Shown here piece by piece: positions 17,903-27,576 of a stretch of 64,000 nucleotides of DNA (position 1 is the first letter of the stretch; each line of letters opens with the position of its first letter). The position numbers were made by a program, and so were the translations under genes. The notes beneath the pieces were generated by a model. That model was not told the origin of the DNA and did not search any database. It saw only the letters and a list, made by a program, of their open reading frames with translations. This DNA is from Natronosalvus halobius. GTDB lineage: Archaea > Halobacteriota > Halobacteria > Halobacteriales > Natrialbaceae. The stretch spans positions 1,798,001 through 1,862,000 of the forward strand of contig NZ_CP099997.1 of NCBI RefSeq assembly GCF_024138145.1, written 5' to 3'.

Positions 17903-19759
17903 TCAGTAACTGCGAACCTTCGGCTCGTAGGTCTCGTCCTCGCCCTCGAGGATCGTGGGCCGGTACCAGATCGACGGCTTGCCGCCGTTCCAGGAGATCA
18001 GCGTGTGCTTGAGCCAGTTCTCGTCGTCGCGGACCTGGTTCTCGAGGCGCCAGTGGGCGCCGCGGAACTCGTTGCGCACGAGCGCGCCCAGGGTGATCGT
18101 CTCGGCGACGTCGATCAGGTTGCGCGTCTCGTAGGTCATCTGTAGGTCCGTGTTGAACGTCCGCGAGGGATCTTCCACGTAGACGTCCTGATACATCTCC
18201 CGGCACTCCTGGATCGCCTTCAGAGCGCGTTTGAGTCCCTCCTCTTCGCGGAAGACGTTCACGTCTCGGGTCATCGCTTTCTGCAGTTTTGCGCGGATGT
18301 CGGCGTGTTTGACGCCGTCGTCGCGTCCCATCAGGTGCGCGACTCGCTCGCGCTCGGTCTCGACGGCGCGCTCGAGGAGGCCGTCGGCGTCAGTGATCTG
18401 GCCGGAGCCATCGGCGGCGACGTCCTCGCTCTCGCTGGCACCGACGGGTTCGAGCCCCGCCTCGCCGGGCGTCACGGGGAGGTCGGCGTCGGTCTCGTCC
18501 TCGACGTCGTCGCCGTAACCCGTCTGGATCTCGGCTTCGCCGAGGTCCGCGCCGGCGGCGTGGGCGCCCGCGCGCTTGCCGAAGACGATGAGCTCGGGCA
18601 GCGCGTTCCCGCCCAGGCGGTTCGCCCCGTGGACGGAGACGCAGGCGCACTCGCCCGCCGCATACAGTCCCGAGATACACGTCTGGCCGTTCTCGTCCGT
18701 CTCGATGCCGCCCATCTCGTAGTGTTGGCCGGGCTTGACCGGCATCGGTTCGACGAGGCCGTCGACGCCCTCGAAGTCCTCAGCCAGGTGCAAAATGTTC
18801 TCGAGGCGGTCGAGGATGCGCTCCTCGCCGAGGTGTCGCATGTCGAGGTGGACGTACTCGTCGTTGACGCCGCGTCCTTCGTTGACCTCGGTCAACTCGG
18901 CGCGGGAAACGACGTCCCGGCTCGCGAGTTCGCCGTCGTTGTTCGCGTAGCCGTGTTCGAACATGAACCGCTCGCCGTCCTCGTTGTACAGGATACCGCC
19001 CTCACCACGGACCCCCTCGGAGATGAGGACCCCCGTGCTCGGGAGCGTCGTCGGGTGGAACTGGACGAACTCCATGTCCTCGAGCGGGACGCCCGCACGG
19101 TAGGCGATCGCCTGGCCGTCGCCGGTACAGGAGACGGCGTTGGTGGTGTGATCGAACGCCTGGCCGGGGCCGCCAGTCGCGAGGACGACGCCCTGGCGGG
19201 CCTTGAAGCCCTGGATTTCGCCCGACTGGACGTCGTAGGCGACGACGCCGTGACAGGTCCGGTCGTTCGGGTCGGGTTCGTCGCTGACGGCGAGGTTCAT
19301 CACGAACCACTCGTCGTAGACCTGGATGCCGCGCTTGACGACCTGCTCGTACATGGTGTGGAGCAGGTGGTGGCCGGTCTCGGCGCCCGCGTAGGTCGTT
19401 CGCGGGAACGAGAGGCCACCGAACGGCCGCTGAGAGACCGTGCCGTCGTCCTCGCGGGAGAAGGGCATCCCCCAGTGTTCGAGTTTGATCGTGTCCTCGG
19501 GGGCGTCTTTGGCGAGCGTTTCGATGGCGGGGGCGTCGCCCAGGTAGTCGGACCCCTTCATGGTGTCGTAGGCGTGGAGTTCCCAGTCGTCGCCCTCCCG
19601 GAGAGCGGCGTTGATGCCGCCCTCGGCGGCTCCGGTGTGACTGCGAACCGGGTGGAGTTTCGTGACCATGGCCACGTCCGCTCCCGCCTCGTGCGCTGCG
19701 ACCGCCGCTCGGAGGCCGGCACCGCCGGCGCCGACTACGATGACGTCGTGTTCGTACAT
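17903..19759 (-). CDS. sdhA: Succinate dehydrogenase flavoprotein subunit
   Basis: A 618-residue catalytic subunit of respiratory complex II, oxidising succinate to fumarate with covalent FAD. The dinucleotide-binding motif is GAGGAG (10-15). The FAD-attachment region is RSHTGAAEGG, with H41 as the expected flavinylated His. The active-site region HPTTLPSTGVLISEGVRGEGG and the CACVSVHGANRLGGNALPEL segment are intact. An acidic insertion (about 425-460) is halophile-like. It is the last gene of sdhCDBA, one base after sdhB. Membrane association is through SdhC/SdhD. Confidence 0.97.
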   Translation of the reverse strand: MYEHDVIVVGAGGAGLRAAVAAHEAGADVAMVTKLHPVRSHTGAAEGGINAALREGDDWELHAYDTMKGSDYLGDAPAIETLAKDAPEDTIKLEHWGMPFSREDDGTVSQRPFGGLSFPRTTYAGAETGHHLLHTMYEQVVKRGIQVYDEWFVMNLAVSDEPDPNDRTCHGVVAYDVQSGEIQGFKARQGVVLATGGPGQAFDHTTNAVSCTGDGQAIAYRAGVPLEDMEFVQFHPTTLPSTGVLISEGVRGEGGILYNEDGERFMFEHGYANNDGELASRDVVSRAELTEVNEGRGVNDEYVHLDMRHLGEERILDRLENILHLAEDFEGVDGLVEPMPVKPGQHYEMGGIETDENGQTCISGLYAAGECACVSVHGANRLGGNALPELIVFGKRAGAHAAGADLGEAEIQTGYGDDVEDETDADLPVTPGEAGLEPVGASESEDVAADGSGQITDADGLLERAVETERERVAHLMGRDDGVKHADIRAKLQKAMTRDVNVFREEEGLKRALKAIQECREMYQDVYVEDPSRTFNTDLQMTYETRNLIDVAETITLGALVRNEFRGAHWRLENQVRDDENWLKHTLISWNGGKPSIWYRPTILEGEDETYEPKVRSY

Positions 19760-19760
19760 A

Positions 19761-20651
19761 TTACCAGAACTTCAGGTTCTTCTTGACCGCTTCACGCTTG
19801 AGCTCCTGAATGTGCTCGGTGAGCGGGATGTCCTTCGGACACACCTCGGTGCAGGAGAACTGGGTCTGACAGCGCCAGACGCCGTGTTCCTGCTCGAGGA
19901 TGCGCAGTCTGTGCTCCTTGATCTCCTCGTCCTCGCGGTCGTCCATCGCGAACTTGTAGGCCTTGTTGATGGCCGCGGGTCCGAGGTACTGGTTGTCGCC
20001 GGCGGCGATGTTACACGAGGACATACACGCGCCACACCAGATGCACCGGCTGGACATCTTGATCTTCTCGCGGTTCTCGCGAGTCTGGCGCTGTTCCTCG
20101 AGTTCTCCATCGGGCAGGTCTTCCTGCTGAAAGTACGGCTCGACGGCGTGCATCTGCTCGTAGAAGTGTTCCATCTCGACGACCAGGTCCTTGACGACCT
20201 CCTGGTGGGGCAGGGGTTCGACGCGGACCGGTTGCTCGAGCGCGGAGATTTGTGTTTTGCACCCGAGGCGCTGGCGTCCGTTGACGAAGAAGGCGTCCGA
20301 GCCACAGACCGCCTGACGACAGGAGTGACGGAACGTAAGCGAGGAGTCGAACTCGTCGCGCGCATAGATGAGCGCGTCCAGGACGGTCATCCCCTTCGTG
20401 AAGGGGACGTGAAAGTCGTCGAAGCGCGGTTCCTGCTTGGCTTCGACTTCGGGGTCGTATCGGAACACCTTGAGGTGGACGGAATCCTCCTCGAAGTCTT
20501 CGGTCTCGGCGGCCCGCTCGCGGTCAACTCGCCCGGACTCCTTGCGCTGGAGTCGCTGTTGTTGCGGCGAGGTCAGGCCGCTCATCTCCTGGTCGGCCGG
20601 TACCTCCTGCGTCTCCGGTTCGTCCGGTTGCTCCTGTTGTTGTGTACTCAT
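19761..20651 (-). CDS. sdhB: Succinate dehydrogenase iron-sulfur subunit
   Basis: A 296-residue electron-transfer subunit. After a Gln/Glu-rich N-terminal extension (1-50), the ferredoxin-like domain has the [2Fe-2S] ligands in SCRQAVCGSDAF with RLGC. The C-terminal domain has CIWCGACMSSC and CQTQFSCTEVCP for the [4Fe-4S] and [3Fe-4S] clusters. It passes electrons from FAD to the quinone site at the anchor subunits. It sits one base from both neighbours, so translational coupling is likely. Confidence 0.96.
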   Translation of the reverse strand: MSTQQQEQPDEPETQEVPADQEMSGLTSPQQQRLQRKESGRVDRERAAETEDFEEDSVHLKVFRYDPEVEAKQEPRFDDFHVPFTKGMTVLDALIYARDEFDSSLTFRHSCRQAVCGSDAFFVNGRQRLGCKTQISALEQPVRVEPLPHQEVVKDLVVEMEHFYEQMHAVEPYFQQEDLPDGELEEQRQTRENREKIKMSSRCIWCGACMSSCNIAAGDNQYLGPAAINKAYKFAMDDREDEEIKEHRLRILEQEHGVWRCQTQFSCTEVCPKDIPLTEHIQELKREAVKKNLKFW

Positions 20652-20652
20652 G

Positions 20653-21018
20653 TTAGATGAAATCCCCCATGACGAGTGCGACCCAGATTCCCTGGCCGAT
20701 CAGCGCGCCCCCGGCGATCACGAGAATCGTGAGGACGACCTTCTTCGACGTGCCGGTCAGTCCCTGGTTGATCAGCGCGTTGTAGACGCCGTTGACGCCG
20801 TGGAACGTGGCCGTGATCAGGAACAGGACCATCGTGAGGAAGTAGCCGATGTCCTGCATACGCGTCTGGGTCCCGGCGAAATCGATCTCCCACGCGTGGT
20901 TGACGAAGTGCAAGAGGAAGAAGTGAAAGGCTAACACGACGATCAGGAACGCCGCCGTGACGCGCTGGAGGAACCACGCGGTCCCGCCCGGCGCGAACGA
21001 GGAGTAACGTTCCGCCAT
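20653..21018 (-). CDS. sdhD: Succinate dehydrogenase membrane anchor subunit D
   Basis: A 121-residue anchor with three hydrophobic helices (about 20-45, 60-82, 95-118). FHFFLLHFVNH in helix 1 offers His residues for heme or quinone binding. Its start codon overlaps the sdhC stop by one base (TAATG). The protein is short and poorly conserved, so the D assignment rests mainly on the operon order C-D-B-A. Confidence 0.9.
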   Translation of the reverse strand: MAERYSSFAPGGTAWFLQRVTAAFLIVVLAFHFFLLHFVNHAWEIDFAGTQTRMQDIGYFLTMVLFLITATFHGVNGVYNALINQGLTGTSKKVVLTILVIAGGALIGQGIWVALVMGDFI

Positions 21019-21413
21019 TAGAAGCCCACCTCCGTCATGAACGTCGGGACGCTTGCGACCGTGATCGCGCCCGTGAGGAGCAAGGAGAGGTAGAACGTCT
21101 TGTCCTGGGCCTCGAGTCCGACGCCAAGGTCGACCATCAGCAGGCGGATCCCGTTGAGGATGTGGAAGACGGCGACCGCCAGCAGGCCGACCTCGAGCAG
21201 TCGGACGAGGAACAGTGCTTCGAGTCCCTGGAGGGTATTCGTGTAGGCCTCCGGGCCCGAGATGGCGCTACTCAGCACCGCGATGTGGGTGAACAGGTAG
21301 CCGATGAGGACCCACCCGGTGAACTTGTGGAAGATCCACGCCCACATCCCGGCCGAGAACTCCTTCCAGCGACCGAAGTCCTCGATGAGGCCGCGATTGT
21401 AAGACTGACTCAT
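21018..21413 (-). CDS. sdhC: Succinate dehydrogenase cytochrome b subunit C
   Basis: A 131-residue cytochrome b556-type anchor and first gene of the operon. Helix 1 ([21 protein letters not shown]) carries the S/H-K-x-T-G quinone-site signature and candidate heme His residues; helix 2 contains [17 protein letters not shown], the usual heme-ligand region. A third helix ends the protein. Upstream, GATAAAAGTAAC near 21460 on the minus strand is a likely TATA element for the operon. Confidence 0.93.
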   Translation of the reverse strand: MSQSYNRGLIEDFGRWKEFSAGMWAWIFHKFTGWVLIGYLFTHIAVLSSAISGPEAYTNTLQGLEALFLVRLLEVGLLAVAVFHILNGIRLLMVDLGVGLEAQDKTFYLSLLLTGAITVASVPTFMTEVGF

Positions 21414-21558
21414 GCGCTCATCTCGAGGGTTGGACCCTGGGGCTATAGAAGTTACTTTTATCCTGCCGTGTCGGCCACCGCGAACGGCGGGTCGCCTGGC
21501 ACCGTTCGCCCCGGTTCGACCGAGAAGCCGAATACGTTCGGGTGCGCCCGAGCAGCGG

Positions 21559-22638
21559 CTACTCGAGGGTCTCCAGGAATGGGTCCTGATATTCGATCTC
21601 GCGCTCGATAGCGTTCAGGATGGTCCGATCCAGTCTGACGAGGTGACAGAGCGGATTGCCGGGGTAGACGACCGGATTTTCGAGGACGCCCACGAGCAGC
21701 CCCGTGAACGGCGCCTCGACCGTGACGATGTCATCTTCTTCCTTAAACGGGTTGGTGATCGCACAGATCGTCTCTCCCTCCCTGACGAGGTCGCCGCTCG
21801 AGTGTTTCATGTCGACGATGCCGCCGGCGTCGGCCCGGAGCCAGGTCTTCTCGCCCGCGTCGTCGATGATCACGCGCCATCCAGGCCAGTGGACCGAGGA
21901 GTCGGGGTGGAGGCCGAACTCTGCGAGCACGCTCGCAACACCTGTCAGCGATCGGTCGATGAGGCGTCGCTGGAAGCGGTGGGCCTCCCCCATCTCGACG
22001 GTGATCGTCGGTACCCCGGCATCGGTGGCCTCCCGGCGAAGCGTACCTGACGGCCCTTCGCCGGCGATGATCACGTTCGAACTGAACGCCTTCGCGAGCC
22101 GTTCGATGTCGTCGTCGTCCGTATTCGCCCGCACGTGAAGCATGTTCGTTCGCCCGCGGGTCGAGGTGTGAAAGTCTATGCCGAGGTCACAGGGCTCGAT
22201 GAAGTTCGTGAAGATGCGGTAGGCCATCCGCCGCGCGCTGGTGCTGTCCTCCCGGCCGGGAAACGACCGGTTCAGGTCCCGGTCGTAGATCGGCAGGTAC
22301 CGCTCCTGGGCGAGGAAGCCGGGGACGTTCATCACGGGGAGACAGATCAGCGTGCCGTGGAGGTTGGCGTGATCCCAGTCGTGAGCGACCTCGCGAACGA
22401 CCTCGATACCGTTCAGTTCGTCGCCGTGGGCCGCCGCCGACAGGAAGACCGTCGGCCCCGGGTGGGTGCCGTTGATGACCGTCACGGGGATACGAACCGG
22501 GTCGCCGAGATAGGTTTCGCTGATTCCGTACCGAATGTTCGCCGACTCGCCCGGGTCGACCCGCCCACCGTTGTAGGTGAATACGTCCTCGCCGGGCCCG
22601 CCATCGGCCGAACTCGAGTCGGCGCGATCCTCGCTCAT
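21559..22638 (-). CDS. Succinylglutamate desuccinylase/aspartoacylase family protein
   Basis: A 359-residue zinc-dependent acylase-fold protein. Zinc ligands appear as [16 protein letters not shown] (H..E) and [13 protein letters not shown] (second His), with [11 protein letters not shown] further on as the expected catalytic Glu. The C-terminal beta domain (about 240-350) is usual for the AstE/AspA group. The substrate of the many haloarchaeal members is not established. The acidic N-terminus (1-35) is probably disordered. ATG at 22638 was preferred over one 9 nt upstream. Confidence 0.85.
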   Translation of the reverse strand: MSEDRADSSSADGGPGEDVFTYNGGRVDPGESANIRYGISETYLGDPVRIPVTVINGTHPGPTVFLSAAAHGDELNGIEVVREVAHDWDHANLHGTLICLPVMNVPGFLAQERYLPIYDRDLNRSFPGREDSTSARRMAYRIFTNFIEPCDLGIDFHTSTRGRTNMLHVRANTDDDDIERLAKAFSSNVIIAGEGPSGTLRREATDAGVPTITVEMGEAHRFQRRLIDRSLTGVASVLAEFGLHPDSSVHWPGWRVIIDDAGEKTWLRADAGGIVDMKHSSGDLVREGETICAITNPFKEEDDIVTVEAPFTGLLVGVLENPVVYPGNPLCHLVRLDRTILNAIEREIEYQDPFLETLE

Positions 22639-22751
22639 GGTCGGCAAGAAGAGGGGGATCGGTATAACTGGTGTGACCTACTTCCGCCTGCGACGGTCAC
22701 GCCTGGTAAACGAACCGCTTTCCAGACTCCTGGTGTCGAATCGCTCCCCAC

Positions 22752-22813
22752 ACTCCCGGTTTCGAACCACACTCCCGGTTTCGAACCACACTCCCGGTTT
22801 CGAACCACACTCC
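22752..22813. repeat. 19 bp tandem repeat, three copies
   Basis: The unit ACTCCCGGTTTCGAACCAC occurs three times without change (22752-22770, 22771-22789, 22790-22808), then ACTCC. A decayed fourth copy precedes it around 22726. It lies in the 237 bp gap between two divergent genes. Confidence 0.95.
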
Positions 22814-22875
22814 AACACCTTCGCGCGCCGTCACTCGAGCAAGAAGTTTTCTAGGAGGCCGTGGTAGCGGCCGGT

Positions 22876-23625
22876 ATGGACATACGCGAAGCCACGTCCG
22901 CAGACAGCGAGAGGATCCGGTCGGTCGCACAGCGCTCGCTCGCCGAGTCCTACACCCACTTCCTGGACGACGAAACCATCGACGAGGCCGCCGGGAACTG
23001 GTACGGCGACGACCTCCAGGACGCGGTCGAACGCGAACACACGGTGTACCTCGTCGCGGAGAACGACGGCGAAACCGTGGGATTCTCCCAGAGCGAACTC
23101 GTCGGCGAGAACCACGGGATTGGGCGCATCGAGTGGATCCACGTCGATCCGGACCACCGCGGGAGCGGAATCGGCCCGCGGCTCCTGGCTCGCACGCGCG
23201 AGTCCCTCCTCGATGCCGGGGCGGAACAGATTCAGGGCGTCGTCCTGGAGGCGAACGAGGTCGGCAACGAGTTCTACGCCACCCACGGGTTCGATCGAGT
23301 CGGTTCCCGCGAACTCGACGTCGGGGACCAGACCCACACCGAGAACGTCTACGTCGAGAGCGACCACGACGACGACGCGTGGCGCGCGCTCGAGGCGCTC
23401 GAGGACGACGGGCAGACGCGATACGTGAGCTACGGGGAGCCTGCGCGCGGGTCGAAGGCACCCTTTTACACGGTGTACGCGAACGAGGCGGCGAGCGATC
23501 GCTACGGCTGGTTCTGTGGCAACTGCGACTCGCTGGACAATGCGATGGATTCGATGGGACGGATCGTCTGTAACAGCTGTGATAACCGGCGGAAGGCGAC
23601 GCGCTGGGACGCGTCGTACCTCTGA
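22876..23625 (+). CDS. GNAT acetyltransferase fused to a zinc ribbon
   Basis: A 249-residue two-domain protein. The N-terminal GNAT domain (1-150) has IEWIHVDPDHRGSGIGPRLL with the acetyl-CoA loop RGSGIG, and VVLEANEVGNEFYATHGF. A linker is followed by a C-terminal zinc ribbon (about 200-249) with two pairs, CGNC and CNSC, about 18 residues apart. The same combination exists in other haloarchaea, where I recall the tail being labelled a domain of unknown function. The ribbon could recognise a protein or nucleic-acid substrate. MDIREATSADSERI at 22876 is the natural GNAT start. Confidence 0.85.
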   Translation: MDIREATSADSERIRSVAQRSLAESYTHFLDDETIDEAAGNWYGDDLQDAVEREHTVYLVAENDGETVGFSQSELVGENHGIGRIEWIHVDPDHRGSGIGPRLLARTRESLLDAGAEQIQGVVLEANEVGNEFYATHGFDRVGSRELDVGDQTHTENVYVESDHDDDAWRALEALEDDGQTRYVSYGEPARGSKAPFYTVYANEAASDRYGWFCGNCDSLDNAMDSMGRIVCNSCDNRRKATRWDASYL

Positions 23626-23690
23626 TCGAGTCCGCGTTCTCGTTCTCGCTCTGGCTCTGGCTCTGGATCGAGTGCAGTCGTCGTCGCGTC

Positions 23691-23773
23691 TTCCGACGAC
23701 CGGCAGTCGTATATTCTAGCGACCAGCGGTCGTGTATTCCGGCGACCGGCCATCGTGTGTTCCGATGACGACC
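23691..23773. repeat. Degenerate 23 bp tandem repeat
   Basis: Three 23 bp units (23691-23713, 23714-23736, 23737-23759) and part of a fourth share a TTC...GCGACC...TCGT pattern. It lies between two convergent genes, next to a run of CTCTGG hexamers at 23648-23666. Confidence 0.8.
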
Positions 23774-23830
23774 ACCCTTTCACCCGAACACGGCGGCCCG
23801 CTCGCGACCTCACACCGCTCTCGATGGCTG

Positions 23831-26800
23831 TTAGTCTTCGGTCCGCCCCTCGTCCGAGAACAGCGAATCGAGCACTTTCCGTTCTGCCTTTCGAAGATGT
23901 TGATGGAAGGTCGGGGGCGCCACGTCCAGCGACGCCGCGACGTCTTCGCCCGACGATTCGCGCGGCCACTCGAAGTAGCCCGCGTGGTAGGCGGCGTCCA
24001 GGGCGGCGCGCTGTCGGTCGGTGAGGTCCGCGACGAGACGGCGCTGAATACGCTGCGGGTCGTCGTGAGGTCGGGTAATTTGCCGCCGTCTGACCATTTC
24101 GACGTTCGGGTAGGACGCCTCGACGGCGTCGATCACCCGACGCACGTCGACGGTCGGGGCGAGGTGGATCGTCATCCGATAGTCGGCGTCTTCGATGACG
24201 ACCCGCTCGACGACGCCGCCGAGGGAGGCGACGACCGAGAGCACCGGTGGGCTGGACAGGCGGAGCACGAATCCCGTCGGAGAGCCCGCCGAGCGGAAGG
24301 TTACGTCGTTCCAGTGGGGGATAGCTTCGGTGAGGCCGGTCACGGCGTCGACCGCGTCCGGCGTCGCGGTACCGTAGACGAGATACTCGTCGTCTTCGAT
24401 CTGAACCGCCTGGTCGAGCGTGATCGTTCCCGCCGTCTCGACAGGTGCGTCGACCGTCGCGAAGATGTCCTGGATCCGGAACTCGAGTTCGACCAGTTCG
24501 TCGCTCATGAGGGCCTGTTTCCGATCGGCAGCGGCTATCGCGTGACCGACGATTTCGCCGAGTTGGCCGATCAGTCCGCACTCCTGGCCCTCGAACGCGT
24601 TCGCCCGCTCCGCGTAGACGTTCAGGACGCCGTAAACTGTTCCCTCGTGAACGATCGGGACGGCCGCTGACGATTGGAAGCCGTAGGACTCGACGCAGCC
24701 ACGCCAGGGATCGTAGCGAGCGTCGGCATCGATGTCGTGCATCGTCTGAATCTCGCCCGTTCGCAGGGCCCGTCCGGTGGGCCCCTCGCTCCGATCGTCG
24801 TCGGCGTCGACCGTGATCGTGACGCCGTCGAGGTACCCGTCGACGCCGGCTTCGGTCCGCAGATTCACCGTCTGGGTGGTGTCGACGTCGCCAATCCAGG
24901 CGAACAGGTACGAGTCGGATTCGGCGAGGCGCTCACAGACCGTCGCCTCGATCTCTTCGCGTGTGGACTGATCGATGACGGCGTCGGTAATCTCCCTGAC
25001 GACCTCGTTGAGACTGTTCAGGGCCGCGAGTTGCTCGTGCTGGCGCTTGAGCGTGTATTCGTTGTTCACCCGCTCGTAGGCCGCCTCGGCGTTCATCGCC
25101 AGCAACGCCACCAGCCGGCGGGTGCTCGCGTCGAGCCCGTCGACTTCCCGTGAGCCCACGATGAGGATTCCCTCCGATCCCAGCGGGACGAAGAGACCGG
25201 CACGCATCTCGGTTGCCTCGGGAGAAACCTGCAGGTGCGACGACTCGTGGACGTTCTCGTAGTACCGGTTCTCGCCGCAATCGAACACGTGACCCGTGAG
25301 GCTCCGCTCGTCGAGCGAAACGACCGGGAAGTCATCACGCATGAACCCGGACTCGGCGGAGGAAGCACCAGGAACGAGTCGGTCGCGGTCGTCGTCGTAG
25401 TCGTAGACCACGATACCGGGGAGATCGAGGACCTCCTGGGCCGTTTCGGTCAGAATTTCGCCAATGGCCGACACCGTGTCGGCCGTCAGGAACCCGCGCG
25501 AAGACTCGTAGAGCGCCCGGAGTCGCTCCTCGTACCGTTTTCGTTCGGTGATGTCCTGAGACATCGCCGTCGCAGCGAAGACGTCGCCGTCGTCGTCTCG
25601 AACCGGGACGAAGTGGAACTGGTAGACCCTGCCGTCTACCGTCTCCTCGAACGTCGAGGGCTCGCCGTCGAGAGCCGCCTCGTAACGAGGGACGACGACG
25701 TCGGCGAGGTTCCGCGGGAGTACCTCCTCGACCGGGCTACCCTCGAGATCGGTCCTCGTCACGCCCGACTCCCCCTCCGGCGTGCCGCCGAAGGTGATGT
25801 AGCGAAGATTCTCGTCGACGAGGGCGACGGCCCCGCTGGGAAAGTGCTCGACGATCGTTCGATAGCGACGCCTCACCTCCTCGAGTTCCCGCTCGCGCTC
25901 GACGCGCTCGCTAACGTCGCGGACGATGCCGACGCGCCCCGTCTCGCCGTCGTCGAATTCGAAGCGATCGAACCGGCTCTCGACGACGAACGACGTTCCA
26001 TCGGCCCGACGCAGCTCCTCCTCCAGGACGGCGGCGTCCAAGTTCCCGGAGTCGAGTTCGGCCTGTTTCTCGTTTGCTACGTCGACGGACGCCGCTTCGA
26101 ACACCGTCTCTGCGCGAGCGTCGATAAGTTCTTCCCGATCGTATCCCGTCAGGGACGCGAATCCGTCGTTCACCATCGTGAACCGGCGGTCGCTGTCGAG
26201 GACGTAGATGCCGTCGTCGGCCGCTTCGACGATTCGTTCGTACTGCTCGAGTTCCCGTTCGCGACCCCAGTATTTGCTGTCTGACACGTCCTTGCTGGCG
26301 ACGACGACCCGCTCGACGCTCCCGTTCTCGCCGAATACTGGCGCCGCCGTGAGAGAAACCCATCGACGGCTCTCGCCCGATTCGTCGTACCGGACGAGTC
26401 GATCGGTGACCGTTTCGCCGGTTTCGATCACGCGTGAAATCGGGTGATCCGCTGCCGAGAGTGGGTCCCCGTCGGGCTCGTAGACTGCCAAATCTTCGAC
26501 GGATAAACCCGAGACGTCCCCTTCGTCTATTCCCAGACGGTCTCTCACCCGGAAGTTGATTCGCTCGACGGATCCGTCGGCTCCCGCGACCACAAGTCCG
26601 ACCGGCGCGGTCTCGAGAAGTCGTTCGGTGAGGTCGCGCTCGTCACGAAGCTGGCGTATCCGATCGCGACGTTCGCGCTCCGATCGCTTCCGGTCGGTGA
26701 CGTCGTAGTAGAGTTCGACCCGCCCGCCGGCGTACTCGCCGGACTCGATCGGTTGGCTTCGATGCTCGAGCCAGCGTTCCTCGCGCCCGTCGGCCGCCTC

Positions 26801-27334
26801 CACGAGGCACTCGAAGCGTTCGGTGGACGTGTTGTCGTCGTACGTCGCCAGGACCGTCTCCGCGAACCTCTCCGAATCCGCGACGGTCGACGCGATACGT
26901 TCGTCGACGAGATGTCGGTTGTCACTACCGACGACCCGCTCCCGGTCGAGCCCGAAGTAGCGTTCCGTCGCGGCGTTGACCCAGGCGATGTCGAAGGACT
27001 CGTCGAGTACGAAGATGCCGACCTCGATTTCGTCGAGTGCGTCGGTTACCAGCGACTCCGCGGCGGCCGGCCAGTCTGGAGCCGTCCCGTCGACGTGTTC
27101 GGACGGTCGGGACGGTCGGGACGGTCGGGACGGTCGCCACCACACGCGTGCGTTGGCGCCGACTTTCTTCGTCTCGAGTCTGCCCCGTTCGGCGAGTCGC
27201 TCCAGTCGGGCGTAGGTGCTGCGCCGACCCAGTTCGATCGCCGTGGCGACCTCGGGTGTCGTCCGAGGTTCGCCTGCACCGTCGAAGACGGCGAGGGTTT
27301 CTCGGAGGGCGGGCGTCAGTCGTTCCGAGGGCAT
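23831..27334 (-). CDS. Multi-PAS/GAF bacterio-opsin activator (Bat)-like regulator
   Basis: A 1167-residue sensor-regulator. Approximate order: N-terminal winged helix (1-65, GRRSTYARLERLAERGRLETKKVG); a Pro-Ser-Arg repeat (66-80); four PAS domains (85-210, 230-350, 365-480, 495-600); two GAF domains (605-760, 770-940); a Bat-type domain (945-1090); and a C-terminal HTH of the HTH_10 class (1100-1155, LTDRQRAALDAAYHAGYF, then SLDVAPPTFHQHLRKAERK). No histidine kinase or ATPase domain is present, so it probably reads a ligand, redox or light signal and binds DNA itself. ATG at 27334 was chosen over a GTG 18 nt upstream. The target genes are unknown. Confidence 0.85.
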   Translation of the reverse strand: MPSERLTPALRETLAVFDGAGEPRTTPEVATAIELGRRSTYARLERLAERGRLETKKVGANARVWWRPSRPSRPSRPSEHVDGTAPDWPAAAESLVTDALDEIEVGIFVLDESFDIAWVNAATERYFGLDRERVVGSDNRHLVDERIASTVADSERFAETVLATYDDNTSTERFECLVEAADGREERWLEHRSQPIESGEYAGGRVELYYDVTDRKRSERERRDRIRQLRDERDLTERLLETAPVGLVVAGADGSVERINFRVRDRLGIDEGDVSGLSVEDLAVYEPDGDPLSAADHPISRVIETGETVTDRLVRYDESGESRRWVSLTAAPVFGENGSVERVVVASKDVSDSKYWGRERELEQYERIVEAADDGIYVLDSDRRFTMVNDGFASLTGYDREELIDARAETVFEAASVDVANEKQAELDSGNLDAAVLEEELRRADGTSFVVESRFDRFEFDDGETGRVGIVRDVSERVERERELEEVRRRYRTIVEHFPSGAVALVDENLRYITFGGTPEGESGVTRTDLEGSPVEEVLPRNLADVVVPRYEAALDGEPSTFEETVDGRVYQFHFVPVRDDDGDVFAATAMSQDITERKRYEERLRALYESSRGFLTADTVSAIGEILTETAQEVLDLPGIVVYDYDDDRDRLVPGASSAESGFMRDDFPVVSLDERSLTGHVFDCGENRYYENVHESSHLQVSPEATEMRAGLFVPLGSEGILIVGSREVDGLDASTRRLVALLAMNAEAAYERVNNEYTLKRQHEQLAALNSLNEVVREITDAVIDQSTREEIEATVCERLAESDSYLFAWIGDVDTTQTVNLRTEAGVDGYLDGVTITVDADDDRSEGPTGRALRTGEIQTMHDIDADARYDPWRGCVESYGFQSSAAVPIVHEGTVYGVLNVYAERANAFEGQECGLIGQLGEIVGHAIAAADRKQALMSDELVELEFRIQDIFATVDAPVETAGTITLDQAVQIEDDEYLVYGTATPDAVDAVTGLTEAIPHWNDVTFRSAGSPTGFVLRLSSPPVLSVVASLGGVVERVVIEDADYRMTIHLAPTVDVRRVIDAVEASYPNVEMVRRRQITRPHDDPQRIQRRLVADLTDRQRAALDAAYHAGYFEWPRESSGEDVAASLDVAPPTFHQHLRKAERKVLDSLFSDEGRTED
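27101..27136. repeat. In-frame 9 bp repeat in the Bat-like gene
   Basis: Four near-perfect GGTCGGGAC-type 9-mers encode Pro-Ser-Arg triplets between the N-terminal HTH and the first PAS domain. Confidence 0.9.
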
Positions 27335-27576
27335 AGCCTGTATACCAGACACTCGGGCTTCAACGTTCCGTCGATGGAGTCTCCCGTCTCGTTCAAGTAC
27401 CTACTATTTTATCCGCTGACTCCGGCACGATTTCTTATAGCCGGACGGGAGCGAACGCACCCAATCGGTCACTTCACGATTTCGAAAGATACCTAATCAC
27501 TTCTAGTACGACCTTACAGGAGTCGGCGCGCTCTACCCGTACGTGTTGGCAATCACCAGCCGACCGGTGTAAATCA

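Noticed and set aside
22752-22813. Repeated GGTTTCGAACC resembling tRNA T-loops
   Set aside because: It is an exact tandem repeat without any cloverleaf context.
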